From the NCBI RefSeq assembly GCF_900114875.1, contig NZ_FPKW01000005.1:124001-188000 (forward strand): a stretch of 64,000 nucleotides of DNA. Reading direction: 5' to 3'. Source of the DNA: Chryseobacterium limigenitum. Lineage in GTDB: Bacteria; Bacteroidota; Bacteroidia; Flavobacteriales; Weeksellaceae. Positions 1 to 9,157 of this stretch are shown piece after piece; position 1 is the stretch's first letter; every line of letters starts with the position of its first letter. The notes under the pieces are model-generated. The model worked only from the letters and a program-made list of their open reading frames with translations, did no database searches and was not told the origin of the DNA. The translations under genes and the position numbers were made by a program.

Positions 1-551
1 TGTTTGTCGCCATCATAAGAAGGCTCAGCACGGAAAATAACTTTTACCTCCGATATATTCTTTAAATCTGATGAAAGCTTTCCTTTGGCAACAGAGGTTA
101 AATTCCCATCACCAAAAGGTTCTGAAAAACTAAAATAAATGATATTGTTGGATTTAAAATCGGGATCGAGAGCAACATCCAGCATTCCGCCCTGCCCTTT
201 GTCATCAACTTTTGGAAATCCCTCGATTTTAGAAATTTGTTTTCCGTCCGTTGAAACAACATTCATGTAGCCTCTTTTATCTGTAATTAAAAATTTTCCA
301 TCCGGTAAATTGATAATTCCCCACGGTTTTCCGAGGTCTTTATTTAATACTTCTACATTATATGCTGTTGACGTTTTCACCGCCTTGATTCTTGTCTGCC
401 CCGCAAATGCAGGTTTATAATTAGAATTTGGCTTTTCTGTTTCTACACTTCCATCCTTACCTACCTGTTGAGCATTAGCATTATTCTCCTTGCACGAGGA
501 TAAAATTAAAAACAAACTTAAAGTCGGCACATAGAATTTATTGATTTTCAT
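1..551 (-). CDS. PQQ-dependent sugar dehydrogenase-like lipoprotein (N-terminal part)
   Basis: Reading the minus strand from 551 gives an open frame of about 183 residues that leaves the window, so the C-terminus is missing. It starts MKINKFYVPT, followed by a hydrophobic stretch and a lipobox ending LSSC near residue 20, so an outer-membrane or periplasmic lipoprotein is expected. Further in are PWGIINLPDGKFLITD and GGMLDVALDPDF, which match the beta-propeller glucose/sorbosone dehydrogenase family (soluble aldose sugar dehydrogenases, often PQQ-dependent). An in-frame ATG two codons upstream (557) is an alternative start. The catalytic histidine region lies mostly outside the window, so activity and substrate cannot be judged. 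The gene is divergent from uvrB. Confidence 0.8.
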   Translation of the reverse strand, partial: MKINKFYVPTLSLFLILSSCKENNANAQQVGKDGSVETEKPNSNYKPAFAGQTRIKAVKTSTAYNVEVLNKDLGKPWGIINLPDGKFLITDKRGYMNVVSTDGKQISKIEGFPKVDDKGQGGMLDVALDPDFKSNNIIYFSFSEPFGDGNLTSVAKGKLSSDLKNISEVKVIFRAEPSYDGDK

Positions 552-557
552 AGTCAT

Positions 558-791
558 GTAATTAGTTATTATACTTAGAATAGAAAAATAGTGCCATAAA
601 AGGCAATACTTTAATTACAATGATCTTTCAGTCAACAAAAAACGTTAAATTTTTAGTGCTTTTTTACTTTCCAATATTTTGTTATAAAAAATCTAATATA
701 TCAAATAACATTGATAGTAGTAATGACAAAATTTCTTAAATATTTGTAAATCAATTGAAAATCTTAATCATTGAAATTCCTACCACTTTCA
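558..791. other. AT-rich divergent intergenic region
   Basis: This stretch separates the dehydrogenase lipoprotein (minus) from uvrB (plus). It is very AT-rich and I see no open frame, RNA gene or strong repeat. The only clear signal is the uvrB promoter at its right end. No convincing TAnnTTTG box was found for the leftward gene. Confidence 0.5.
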
Positions 792-821
792 TTGAGACTA
801 ATAATATCTTTCGTATTTTTG
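792..821 (+). promoter_or_regulatory. Flavobacterial promoter of uvrB
   Basis: TTG at 792-794, a 19-nt spacer, then TATTTTTG at 814-821. This fits the flavobacterial -33/-7 consensus (TTG, 17-23 nt, TAnnTTTG). The start codon follows 19 nt later, giving a short leader. Confidence 0.75.
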
Positions 822-840
822 TATATACACTAAATTTTCA

Positions 841-2832
841 ATGAATTTTAATCTTCAATCAGAATATAAACCAACCGGCGACCAACCTACAGCTATTGAG
901 AAACTTACTGAAGGAATCGAAATCGGTGAGAAATACCAGACTTTATTGGGTGTTACCGGTTCCGGGAAAACATTTACCGTTGCCAATGTTGTTCAAAACG
1001 TACAAAGGCCAACGATTGTTATGGCTCACAATAAAACGTTGGCCGCACAGCTTTTTATGGAATTCAAAGAATTCTTTCCTGACAACGCTGTGGAATATTT
1101 TGTAAGTTACTACGACTATTATCAACCCGAAGCCTATATTGCCACAACCGGAACTTATATCGAAAAAGACCTGAGTATCAATGAGGAAGTTGAGAAATTA
1201 CGTCTTTCTGCCATCGCCAGTTTACTTTCAGGAAGGCGTGATGTTTTAATCGTAGCTTCTGTATCCTGCATTTATGGTGTGGGAAATCCTGCAGAGTTTC
1301 ACAAGTCTCTAATTTCCCTTGCAATCGGAGAAAAAATAACAAGAACATCGCTTTTACACTCTTTAGTTAATGCTTTATATTCCAGAACATTAGCAGACTT
1401 TCAGCGAGGTACATTCAGAGTAAAGGGAGATGTTATTGATGTCTTTCCTGCGTATGCAGATAATGCAGTAAGAATTCAGTTTTTTGGAGATGAAATTGAA
1501 AAAATTCAGAGCTTTGACCCTGTTTCAGGGAATGTTACGGCGAGTTTTGATCAAATTCAAATTTATCCTGCCAACCTTTTTGTTACATCAAAAGAAACTT
1601 TGAACGGAGCCATTAAATCTATTCAGGACGATATGGTAAAACAGGTTGATTTCTTTAGTGAAATAGGAAAACCTTTAGAAGCGAAAAGACTACAGGAAAG
1701 GACGGAACTTGATTTAGAAATGATCAAAGAACTAGGCTATTGCTCTGGTATTGAAAACTATTCTCGCTATCTGGACGGCAGGCTTCCGGGATCAAGACCC
1801 TTCTGTTTATTGGACTATTTCCCTAAAGATTATTTAATGGTAATTGATGAAAGTCACGTTACCGTTCCACAGGTTCATGCGATGTATGGAGGTGACAGAA
1901 GCCGTAAGGAAGCCCTGGTAGAATACGGATTCCGACTTCCTGCAGCAATGGATAACAGACCTTTGAAGTTTGAAGAATATGAATCGATACAAAATCAGGT
2001 AATTTATGTTTCTGCAACTCCCGCTGATTATGAATTAGAAAAATCCGGTGGAACATATATTGAACAGATCATTCGTCCAACAGGGCTTTTAGATCCTGTT
2101 ATTGAGGTAAGACCAAGCCAAAATCAGATTGATGATTTAATGGAGGAAATCCAGAAAAGAGCAGATCTTGACGAAAGGGTTTTAGTAACTACCTTAACCA
2201 AAAAAATGGCCGAGGAACTGACTAAATACTTCACAAAATTCGGTATCAGAACGAGATACATTCACTCTGATGTTGAAACTTTGGAGCGTATTCAGATCAT
2301 GCATGATTTGCGTGTCGGACTTTTTGATGTTTTAATCGGGGTAAACTTGCTAAGAGAAGGCTTGGATTTACCCGAAGTTTCTTTAGTTGCCATTCTAGAC
2401 GCCGACAAAGAAGGAATGCTAAGAAGCAGAAGATCAATGATTCAGACAGTTGGTCGTGCCGCAAGAAATCTTAACGGTAAAGCTATTTTGTATGCCGATA
2501 AAATGACCAAATCTATGCAGGCAACGATAGACGAAACAGAGTATCGCCGTACAAAACAAATTCAATATAACACAGATAACAACAAAGTACCAACTGCTTT
2601 AAATAAGAAAATATCTGAGAATTTAGTCGGACGAAGCAAAGACTTCCCTGATGAAAAATATACTCAAAAACAGATCTTACAAAAAGTTGCAGAAGTTAAA
2701 GCAACCTACGCAAGCGAAGACGTTGAAAAAATGATCGTTCAGAAGCAAAAAGAAATGGAAGCTGCCGCCAAAAATCTTGATTTCATTAAAGCAGCCAAGC
2801 TGAGAGATGAAATTACAGCATTAAAAGAGTAA
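841..2832 (+). CDS. uvrB: Excinuclease ABC subunit UvrB
   Basis: UvrB is the DNA-loading and damage-verifying helicase-like subunit of nucleotide excision repair; it works with UvrA and UvrC in the cytoplasm. The 663-residue product is the usual length. Visible are the Walker A motif GVTGSGKT near residue 37, the beta-hairpin region with YYDYYQPEAYI, the helicase motif DESH, the motif VIYVSATP, the segment QTVGRAARN, and a C-terminal UVR domain (EAAAKNLDFIKAAKLRDEI) that contacts UvrC. The gene is apparently monocistronic: it has its own promoter and is followed directly by a strong hairpin. uvrA and uvrC are not in the window. Confidence 0.98.
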   Translation: MNFNLQSEYKPTGDQPTAIEKLTEGIEIGEKYQTLLGVTGSGKTFTVANVVQNVQRPTIVMAHNKTLAAQLFMEFKEFFPDNAVEYFVSYYDYYQPEAYIATTGTYIEKDLSINEEVEKLRLSAIASLLSGRRDVLIVASVSCIYGVGNPAEFHKSLISLAIGEKITRTSLLHSLVNALYSRTLADFQRGTFRVKGDVIDVFPAYADNAVRIQFFGDEIEKIQSFDPVSGNVTASFDQIQIYPANLFVTSKETLNGAIKSIQDDMVKQVDFFSEIGKPLEAKRLQERTELDLEMIKELGYCSGIENYSRYLDGRLPGSRPFCLLDYFPKDYLMVIDESHVTVPQVHAMYGGDRSRKEALVEYGFRLPAAMDNRPLKFEEYESIQNQVIYVSATPADYELEKSGGTYIEQIIRPTGLLDPVIEVRPSQNQIDDLMEEIQKRADLDERVLVTTLTKKMAEELTKYFTKFGIRTRYIHSDVETLERIQIMHDLRVGLFDVLIGVNLLREGLDLPEVSLVAILDADKEGMLRSRRSMIQTVGRAARNLNGKAILYADKMTKSMQATIDETEYRRTKQIQYNTDNNKVPTALNKKISENLVGRSKDFPDEKYTQKQILQKVAEVKATYASEDVEKMIVQKQKEMEAAAKNLDFIKAAKLRDEITALKE

Positions 2833-2849
2833 TTATATCTAAAATAAAT

Positions 2850-2882
2850 AGTTTCGGCGGCACCAAAGGTGCCGCCGAAACT
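2850..2882. terminator. Bidirectional terminator between uvrB and the DUF3820 gene
   Basis: A perfect 15-bp inverted repeat, AGTTTCGGCGGCACC and its complement, around a 3-nt loop (AAA). It is GC-rich in an AT-rich setting and has A/T-rich flanks on both sides. It lies between two convergent genes, so it probably stops transcription from both directions. Confidence 0.85.
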
Positions 2883-2887
2883 TTATC

Positions 2888-3154
2888 CTAAAATTTATAC
2901 GTTTTATTTTTTATCTTATCATAATTCACTGTTCCACCTCGAAGTGGCGTCAGCAGATCCATCAAACCATTTATTTTTATTTCGTAAATCGTTGAAAGCT
3001 GCATTCCCAATTTTCCTGGCGGCATTCCTTTACTGTGAAACCATTCAAGATAACTTACCGGCAGATCTGCAAGAATTATCCCTTTATGCTTCCCGAAAGG
3101 CATCTTCATAACACAAATTTCTTTTAATATTTCAGGGTTTATTCCTTCTACCAT
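2888..3154 (-). CDS. DUF3820 family protein
   Basis: An 88-residue protein with the family core MPFGKHKG, then ADLPVSYLEWF and KGMPPGKLG. DUF3820 proteins are small cytoplasmic proteins, in some databases called putative quorum-sensing-regulated virulence factors; the molecular role is not established. The gene starts 6 nt after the AI-2E-type transporter gene and is the last of a minus-strand series beginning near 5784. A strong hairpin follows. Confidence 0.85.
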   Translation of the reverse strand: MVEGINPEILKEICVMKMPFGKHKGIILADLPVSYLEWFHSKGMPPGKLGMQLSTIYEIKINGLMDLLTPLRGGTVNYDKIKNKTYKF

Positions 3155-3160
3155 TTTATT

Positions 3161-4249
3161 TTAAACTATTAAATCAATTTTATTTTCAGCTTCGTTTTCT
3201 TTATCAGACAATTGTAGTTCCGGAGGTGTATCTTCATCAGAAAACTCATTTCTATATACCTGAATCAAAAGAAGAGTAAGAGAAATCAGAATCGGACCGA
3301 AGATCAATCCCATAAATCCAAACAGATTCATTCCCATAATAATTCCGAAAACGGTATTTAGCGGGTGAATATCCTCTAATTTTTTAAGTAATGTAAATCG
3401 TAGCAAGTTATCTGTTAATCCAACTACAACCAAGCAATAAGCTGCTAAACCAAGACCGTGCCCCGTATCTCCCTCTGCAATCATAAAAATACAGATCGGA
3501 ATATAAACAATCGCTGCTCCTACAATCGGAATCATAGAACCCACTGCCGTTAATGCAAAAAGCAGAATCGGACTCGGAGCTCCAAAAATAAAATAGCCAA
3601 TCAAAGCAACTAAACCTTGTCCGAGAGCCACAACAGGAATTCCAATGGCGTTGGCCATGATGAGCTTTCTCATCTTTTCGCCTATCAAAGACACATTGGC
3701 TCTTTTCAAAGGCGCAGAAAAAGCGAGAATTCTTTCAAAAAACCTCGGCTTATTCAACATAAAATAAAGAATAAAATACATGGACATGATCACAGTAAGC
3801 GTATTAAAGGTTCCGCTAACAGCTTTAGTCGAAACTTGACCTACGGAGCTCTTCAGCTTATCCATATTTTCCTTACTTAATATATCGAAACCGGTTTTCG
3901 AAAAAATATAAGTATGTATTTTTTCCAGGAACACATTAAACTTAGTCATATAAGCTTGTGCATTTCCTAATTTTTCAATTAAAAGATCCCCAATAAAATA
4001 GATCGGTAAAATAAGGATAATCAAACTCGCAAGCATCAGTATCAGTGATGAAAGCCATGGCTTCCATTTTTTTTCTTCCTGCAGATAGAAGTTATATTTT
4101 CTGCAAAGAACATAAAGGGTAATTGCACCCAAAACCGATGGTATAAAAAGGGCAAGGTTAAAACAGATCAATCCCGCCAACACCAAAATGATAGCCAATA
4201 ATGAAACCTGCTTTATTACTACACTGCTTATTTGTTTATCTTTATTCAA
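3161..4249 (-). CDS. AI-2E family transporter
   Basis: A 362-residue polytopic inner-membrane protein of the AI-2 exporter/PerM superfamily. Two hydrophobic segments lie at the N-terminus, a soluble loop occupies about residues 85-130, and a set of helices fills the second half, including SPILLFALTAVGSMIPIVGAAIVY and MGMNLFGFMGLIFGPIL, a pattern typical of the family. Members have been linked to AI-2 export or to ion and proton exchange, so the substrate cannot be read from sequence. It lies between an integral membrane protein gene (4 nt upstream) and the DUF3820 gene (6 nt downstream), so cotranscription is very likely. Confidence 0.9.
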   Translation of the reverse strand: MNKDKQISSVVIKQVSLLAIILVLAGLICFNLALFIPSVLGAITLYVLCRKYNFYLQEEKKWKPWLSSLILMLASLIILILPIYFIGDLLIEKLGNAQAYMTKFNVFLEKIHTYIFSKTGFDILSKENMDKLKSSVGQVSTKAVSGTFNTLTVIMSMYFILYFMLNKPRFFERILAFSAPLKRANVSLIGEKMRKLIMANAIGIPVVALGQGLVALIGYFIFGAPSPILLFALTAVGSMIPIVGAAIVYIPICIFMIAEGDTGHGLGLAAYCLVVVGLTDNLLRFTLLKKLEDIHPLNTVFGIIMGMNLFGFMGLIFGPILISLTLLLIQVYRNEFSDEDTPPELQLSDKENEAENKIDLIV

Positions 4250-4253
4250 TATT

Positions 4254-4991
4254 TTATTTTTTAAACATGATTTGTCTCGGCTTTCCTAGGTATGCACAAT
4301 ACGTGGAATACATTACGATCATAATGAATGGCGCAGTAATGATAATTCCGATACAACATAATACAAGTCCCGAAATACTGATCAATAATCCTAATAATGC
4401 TACTCCCAAAAACAGACCATAGTTTTCTTTTGCAATATTAAAAGTCTTGCTGACAGCATCCATTGCAGTTGCATTTTCAAACAAAAGAATAGGATACCCC
4501 AAAAGGAAAAGCGGAAATACAAAAAAGAACGGAATTCCACACATCGCAGCAGCAATTCCAAAAATGATCGTTGTAATTAAACTGTACAACAAAATATTTC
4601 CCACATTCTGACGATATCCAATAAAAAGGTCTGAAAATTCTATCGTATTTTTAGTATTAAACTTGTTAGCAATATAAATTAATCCAACATAAATAGGCGA
4701 AAGTAAAATTCCCAAAATACTCGAAAAAGAGTAGTATAATGAAAACCCTGGCTTTCTCCAATACTCGTAATTCGCATAATCACCATCAAGATCTCTAAAG
4801 TCACTAAAACCACTCCAGGAATTAAATCCTGTAATAGATTGTAGGATAAAATCTCCTATAATATAGATAATCATTGAAACTAATGCATAGAGAAAAATCC
4901 CTTTATACATTTCAAAAGCATGAGAAATAATGGATCCTGCTTCCTTGCTGGGAACAGAACCTTGTTGGTCAAACTCGTCAAATTCAGACAT
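4254..4991 (-). CDS. Integral membrane protein, function unknown
   Basis: A 245-residue protein with a soluble, acidic N-terminus followed by about six hydrophobic segments. It resembles the unnamed flavobacterial membrane proteins that share the phrase SDLFIGYRQNV; the neighbouring product has the related GDLFAGYNG, so the two look paralogous. No catalytic motif is visible. The product sits in the inner membrane and may act with the AI-2E-type transporter encoded 4 nt downstream. Database names such as beta-carotene monooxygenase for relatives are not supported by anything in the sequence. Confidence 0.75.
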   Translation of the reverse strand: MSEFDEFDQQGSVPSKEAGSIISHAFEMYKGIFLYALVSMIIYIIGDFILQSITGFNSWSGFSDFRDLDGDYANYEYWRKPGFSLYYSFSSILGILLSPIYVGLIYIANKFNTKNTIEFSDLFIGYRQNVGNILLYSLITTIIFGIAAAMCGIPFFFVFPLFLLGYPILLFENATAMDAVSKTFNIAKENYGLFLGVALLGLLISISGLVLCCIGIIITAPFIMIVMYSTYCAYLGKPRQIMFKK

Positions 4992-5061
4992 GGTTAAATT
5001 ATTTTATGATTTTACCAAATTTAACTTTATTTTGATAAAAAAATAGTAAACAATTTAAAAT

Positions 5062-5784
5062 TTAACTTTTCTCAGCAAAAATAGTCTTATAAAGAGCATA
5101 AATCATCGCATTCCAAAATGGAAATGTAAATAAGCCTCCAACCAAAAACAGACCAAAGCCCAAATACTTAAAGAATGTAGCCACAATAACGCAGACAAAT
5201 ATTTCTATAAAGTACATTTTCAGGGCTTTAAAATTTAATGAAATGGCTTCAAAAATTCTTTTATCCGTAAAAAACATCAGCGGAGCAACGAAAATCGTAA
5301 TGATAACCCAAGCCACAGCAAGAATTATGGTTTGAACCGTAAAAAGATAAATGAAGAACCAGAAAACAAAATAGCCTATATATTTGAAGAAATTAAGCCC
5401 GTTATAGCCTGCAAACAAATCTCCGATTACTATTTTCTCGTTTAAATCAATTTTTCTGTAGATCTGAAAAAATCCAAGATTTAAAGGATACAGAAAAACA
5501 ATCGTTGCAAAAAAAGCATAACTGAAATAACGCGAATTATCTGTAGCAGACAATTCCGCAATCTTTTGCATATAAGCATCCGTACTTATTTTGAAAGCTT
5601 CTATCAAAGCCTGATTTTGCTCCAACATCCCATATTTGGCAGCAAAAAAAGTAATTGATGTAAAAAATACAGCAAAGTATATGATGGAAAACATTAATTG
5701 AAAAATCAATGTTTTATTCCAGTAAAAAAAAGCCTGTTTTAGTATAAAGTCAATTCCCGGTTTCTGAGGATATTTGTTCTGCAT
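5062..5784 (-). CDS. Integral membrane protein, paralogue of the next gene
   Basis: About 240 residues starting MQNKYPQKPG, with several long hydrophobic segments and the phrase GDLFAGYNGLNFFKYIGYFVF that parallels the downstream membrane protein. I place the start at the ATG at 5784. A TTG six codons upstream would overlap the -7 box TACTTTTG (5807-5800 on the minus strand) and so could not be translated from that promoter. It is the first gene of the minus-strand run toward DUF3820, with a 70-nt gap to the next member. The role is unknown; a membrane complex with its paralogue is possible. Confidence 0.75.
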   Translation of the reverse strand: MQNKYPQKPGIDFILKQAFFYWNKTLIFQLMFSIIYFAVFFTSITFFAAKYGMLEQNQALIEAFKISTDAYMQKIAELSATDNSRYFSYAFFATIVFLYPLNLGFFQIYRKIDLNEKIVIGDLFAGYNGLNFFKYIGYFVFWFFIYLFTVQTIILAVAWVIITIFVAPLMFFTDKRIFEAISLNFKALKMYFIEIFVCVIVATFFKYLGFGLFLVGGLFTFPFWNAMIYALYKTIFAEKS

Positions 5785-5793
5785 TAAAAATAT

Positions 5794-5827
5794 TTTGTGC
5801 AAAAGTAAACATCAATAAGTACTTTTG
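5794..5827. promoter_or_regulatory. Overlapping divergent promoters (membrane operon and pabB)
   Basis: Plus strand: TTTG at 5794-5797, 22-nt spacer, TACTTTTG at 5820-5827, ending 4 nt before the pabB ATG. Minus strand: TACTTTTG at 5807-5800, ending 15 nt before the ATG at 5784. The two elements interleave in about 35 bp, so polymerase binding on one strand should interfere with the other. Confidence 0.65.
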
Positions 5828-5831
5828 TCGA

Positions 5832-6809
5832 ATGTTTTCAGTGAATCATCAAAAATTTATGGAAATGGACGAACTTTCTCTCCGGAAGGTTCCCTATTTT
5901 TTCGTCATCGACTTCCTCGTTGACAATGTAGAAATTTACAGAGAAAATGAAATTCAAAAATCAGGCTTATTAATTGATTTTCAAAATTTTAAAAGCTCAA
6001 AAAACAAGCATAAACTAACAAAAAAAATCGAATGGAAATCATCCCCCGAAACGTTAGAAAGTTTTAAATCAGGTTTTGATCAAGTTCAGAAAAATATTCG
6101 TTTAGGAAATTCTTATCTGGTAAATTATACCAGAAAAACTAAAATTGAGACTAATTTAACACTCGAAGAAATTTTCTATCATTCAAATGCAAAATACAAG
6201 GTTTTTTATAAAGATTTTTTTGTATTTTTTTCTCCTGAAACTTTTGTGAAGATCATTGACGGAAAAATTCTCACTTATCCTATGAAAGGTACTATTGATG
6301 CGTCTTTAGAAAATGCAGCAGAAATCCTTAAGAACGATAAAAAAGAAAAAGCCGAGCATTATACCGTTGTTGATTTGCTTCGAAATGATCTCAGCATGGT
6401 TGCAGACGATGTGAAAGTTGATAAATTTCAACACATTGATTTCATCAAAACTCAGCAAAAAAATTTGTATGCCATGAGTTCAGAGATTTCAGGGAATTTA
6501 AAGCCTGAATTTGATGGAAAAATAGGAAGTATCATGAAAAAATTACTTCCTGCAGGATCTATTTTAGGAGCACCAAAGCCAAAAACACTGGAAATTACCC
6601 TCGAAGCCGAAGGATATGACAGAGGTTACTACACGGGAGTTTGCGGTTGGTTTGATGGTGAAAATCTCGACAGTTGCGTGATGATCCGGTTTATTGAGAA
6701 GGAAGGAGATCAGCTTTATTTTAAAAGCGGCGGCGGAATAACACACATGAGTAAATTAGAAGACGAGTATCAGGAAATGAAAAATAAAATCTATGTCCCA
6801 ATTCATTGA
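5832..6809 (+). CDS. pabB: Aminodeoxychorismate synthase component I
   Basis: PabB converts chorismate and ammonia to 4-amino-4-deoxychorismate on the way to p-aminobenzoate and folate. The 325-residue product holds the chorismate-binding domain with NSYLVNYTRKT, YPMKGTIDA, AEHYTVVDLLRNDLS, LPAGSILGAPKP and a C-terminal GGGITHMSKLEDEYQE, all family signatures. It is shorter than E. coli PabB and lacks most of the N-terminal half, as in many Bacteroidota. The gene overlaps pabC by 17 nt. The -7 box ends only 4 nt before the ATG, so the message is nearly leaderless; in-frame ATGs at 5859 and 5865 are alternatives. Confidence 0.92.
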   Translation: MFSVNHQKFMEMDELSLRKVPYFFVIDFLVDNVEIYRENEIQKSGLLIDFQNFKSSKNKHKLTKKIEWKSSPETLESFKSGFDQVQKNIRLGNSYLVNYTRKTKIETNLTLEEIFYHSNAKYKVFYKDFFVFFSPETFVKIIDGKILTYPMKGTIDASLENAAEILKNDKKEKAEHYTVVDLLRNDLSMVADDVKVDKFQHIDFIKTQQKNLYAMSSEISGNLKPEFDGKIGSIMKKLLPAGSILGAPKPKTLEITLEAEGYDRGYYTGVCGWFDGENLDSCVMIRFIEKEGDQLYFKSGGGITHMSKLEDEYQEMKNKIYVPIH

Positions 6810-7419
6810 AAGTATTAAAGTAGAAGATCAGGAAGTTTTCTTGTTAGATCTTCACCAAAAGCGTGTTAATCAAACCTTTGCCCATTTCGGGAAAGAAGGC
6901 TCAATTGATTTGGCTAAAATTTTTAAACATCTGGAACATGATGAAGACGGAATGTACAAACTAAGAATCTCTTATGATCTGGACAAAAAGATCCGTACCC
7001 AAATGATTCCTTACGCAATTCCTGAAATACAAGATTTTCAATTAGTTGAAAACAACAGTTTCGATTATTCTTTCAAGTTTGAAGACCGAAAAGAGCTGGA
7101 AAAAATGAAAATGAAATCCAAAGCTGAGGAAATCATTATTGTAAAAAATAATCATATCACAGATACCTCATTTTCTAATCTTTTATTTCAAAAAGGGAAA
7201 GATTGGTTCACTCCCACAACTTATCTTTTGAATGGCGTTCAAAGACAAAATCTTTTGAAGCAGAAAAAAATTAAGGAAACTGAGATTACTTTACAAAACA
7301 TAAAGCAGTTCTCACATTTTCAATTGATTAACGCAATGAATGATTTTGATGATATGTTCATTTACCCAATAGACCGAATTATCAATCTACCGGGTAATGA
7401 AGAATATTTGGATCTTTAA
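6793..7419 (+). CDS. pabC: Aminodeoxychorismate lyase (class IV aminotransferase fold)
   Basis: PabC removes pyruvate from aminodeoxychorismate to give p-aminobenzoate, using PLP. The 208-residue protein shows LHQKRVNQTFAHFG near the start, where the arginine belongs to the class IV fold. KSKAEEIIIVKNNHITDTSFSNLLF matches the region around the catalytic lysine and substrate loop, and WFTPTTYLLNGVQRQNLL follows. It overlaps pabB by 17 nt, consistent with translational coupling. Its 3' end overlaps the convergent menD stop by 4 nt. Confidence 0.88.
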   Translation: MSQFIESIKVEDQEVFLLDLHQKRVNQTFAHFGKEGSIDLAKIFKHLEHDEDGMYKLRISYDLDKKIRTQMIPYAIPEIQDFQLVENNSFDYSFKFEDRKELEKMKMKSKAEEIIIVKNNHITDTSFSNLLFQKGKDWFTPTTYLLNGVQRQNLLKQKKIKETEITLQNIKQFSHFQLINAMNDFDDMFIYPIDRIINLPGNEEYLDL

Positions 7420-9092
7420 TTTTCTTTCATGAAATTAAAATAAGCCTTTAAAACATCAGCACTATTTTTACCGTGAGTATTCACTTCCAGTATTTTAGGT
7501 TGTGCGTCCGGCTTGAAGAAATTATCTAAAACTCTGTCAAGCGTCGGCTCATCTTCTACTCTTGTGTAAGAAAACCCGAAATGCCTGGCAAGATGTTCAG
7601 CGTTTTTCTTGTGCTTTGTAGCGATAAATTCGTCTAAAGTATTCGGGTTGGCATTTCCAGGCCCGGGAATAATTTTAAAGATATTTCCCTCTCCGTTATT
7701 GAAGATCATAATTCTTACAAAAGGCGGAATATATTGATTCCAAAGCCCGTTGATGTCATAGAAGAAACTTAAATCTCCCGTAATCAATAAGGTTGGATTG
7801 GCATTTTTAATGGCAAATCCCATCGCTGTAGAAGTAGAACCGTCGATTCCGCTTGTTCCTCTGTTGCAATAGATTTTTCTCTTTCCAAAGTCAAAAAGCT
7901 GAGCATATCTGATTGCCGAACTGTTGCTGACATGAATATTATAATTCTCAGGAACTGTTTGGGAAGCTTTATTAAAGAAATAAAAATCAGAGAACTCCAC
8001 CATATTTAGAAATTTATCGTGTTTTGCATCTTTTTTATCTCTTAAAACATCCCAAAGATTAAAGTACGGTTTAGGTTCCAGATTAATGAATTTCAATAAT
8101 TTAGAAAAGAAAATTTCGGGTTTAGTTTCTATTTTTTCAGTCAAAGAAAAATAGGTATCCGGCTGCCAAACTTCATCCAGATGCCAATGCTGTTTTGGGC
8201 GGGCACTTCTTAAAAACTGTTTTACTTTTTTGGAAACAACATTCTGCCCGATCGTTATTAACAGATCCGGAGCATACGTTTTGTAATCTTCTTCTGTAAA
8301 ATTAAAAATATATCGATCAATATGTTTGAAAAATTTTTCGTGATGCAAATTAGAATTCACTTCACTTAAAACCACAACAGAATGATTTTTAACCAATTGA
8401 GAAAGTTGATTTTCCAATTCAGGGCTATAATCTCTTGTTCCCACCAAAAGAAGAATTCTTTGTGAAGTATTCCAATCTGCCACTAAGTTGGAAGGAATTT
8501 CGTATTCTTTCTGCTTAATTGTTTTTTCAACCGTAGGAAAAGTCGGAAGCTCAGAAACCAATTCATACAAAGGCTCTTCCAACGGAATATTAATGTGAAC
8601 CGGACCTTGTTTTTCAAAACAAAGCTCGATTGCTTTTTTAATAATGTCAAAATTAATTTCTTCGGCATCATCCTTACTATCTTCTAAGAGTTGGAAATCG
8701 CCGTAAGAATGCTGATGAAAAATATTATTCTGCCTAATCGTCTGTCCGTCAAAAATATCAACATAATCCGTTGGTCTGTCTGCGCTTAAAATCAAAAGAG
8801 GAACATTCTGATAAAACGCTTCTGTAACGGCAGGATAATAATTAGCCACCGCAGAACCGCTTGTACAAGTAATGGCAACAGGTCTTTTTTCGCTTTTCGC
8901 CATCCCAATTCCTACAAAAGCCGCACTTCTTTCATCCACAATACTGAAACAATTAAAGCCATCCACTTCCGAAAAATGAATCGCTAACGGAGCATTTCTG
9001 GATCCCGGTGAAATAACAATATCTAAAATTCCGTACTGCTGAAGAAGATGCGCAAGTATTTGGATACTTCTCTTAGAAGAATATTTTTTCAT
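7416..9092 (-). CDS. menD: Menaquinone synthesis enzyme MenD (SEPHCHC synthase)
   Basis: MenD joins isochorismate and 2-oxoglutarate with thiamine diphosphate, the first committed step to menaquinone, the respiratory quinone of flavobacteria. The 558-residue length is standard. It carries the N-terminal ThDP-enzyme motif SPGSRNAPLAIHF, then VDERSAAFVGIGMAK, TCTSGSAVANYYPAV and, in the C-terminal half, GTSGIDGSTSTAMGFA and LLITGDLSFFYDINGLWN (ThDP/metal site). The other men genes are not adjacent, so it stands alone here. The -7 box TAAATTTG (9104-9097) ends 4 nt before the ATG, so the transcript is probably leaderless. Confidence 0.96.
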   Translation of the reverse strand: MKKYSSKRSIQILAHLLQQYGILDIVISPGSRNAPLAIHFSEVDGFNCFSIVDERSAAFVGIGMAKSEKRPVAITCTSGSAVANYYPAVTEAFYQNVPLLILSADRPTDYVDIFDGQTIRQNNIFHQHSYGDFQLLEDSKDDAEEINFDIIKKAIELCFEKQGPVHINIPLEEPLYELVSELPTFPTVEKTIKQKEYEIPSNLVADWNTSQRILLLVGTRDYSPELENQLSQLVKNHSVVVLSEVNSNLHHEKFFKHIDRYIFNFTEEDYKTYAPDLLITIGQNVVSKKVKQFLRSARPKQHWHLDEVWQPDTYFSLTEKIETKPEIFFSKLLKFINLEPKPYFNLWDVLRDKKDAKHDKFLNMVEFSDFYFFNKASQTVPENYNIHVSNSSAIRYAQLFDFGKRKIYCNRGTSGIDGSTSTAMGFAIKNANPTLLITGDLSFFYDINGLWNQYIPPFVRIMIFNNGEGNIFKIIPGPGNANPNTLDEFIATKHKKNAEHLARHFGFSYTRVEDEPTLDRVLDNFFKPDAQPKILEVNTHGKNSADVLKAYFNFMKEN

Positions 9093-9096
9093 ATTA

Positions 9097-9104
9097 CAAA
9101 TTTA
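9097..9104 (-). promoter_or_regulatory. -7 box of menD
   Basis: TAAATTTG read on the minus strand, a perfect TAnnTTTG match, ending four nt before the start codon. With transcription usually beginning a few nt past the box, the mRNA would start at or next to the ATG. Confidence 0.6.
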
Positions 9105-9149
9105 ACTTATAAATCCTTAATTCTAAAAAAATTTAATTCAAAAAAGATG

Positions 9150-9157
9150 TAATTTTG
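9150..9157 (+). promoter_or_regulatory. -7 box of the oxygenase gene
   Basis: TAATTTTG, a perfect TAnnTTTG match, 21 nt upstream of the ATG at 9179. It covers the TTG codon at 9155, which argues against translation starting there. No TTG -33 element is visible. Confidence 0.6.

Noticed and set aside
2869..3111. 80-codon plus-strand frame opposite the DUF3820 gene
   Set aside because: It is antisense to a conserved domain and begins inside the bidirectional terminator.
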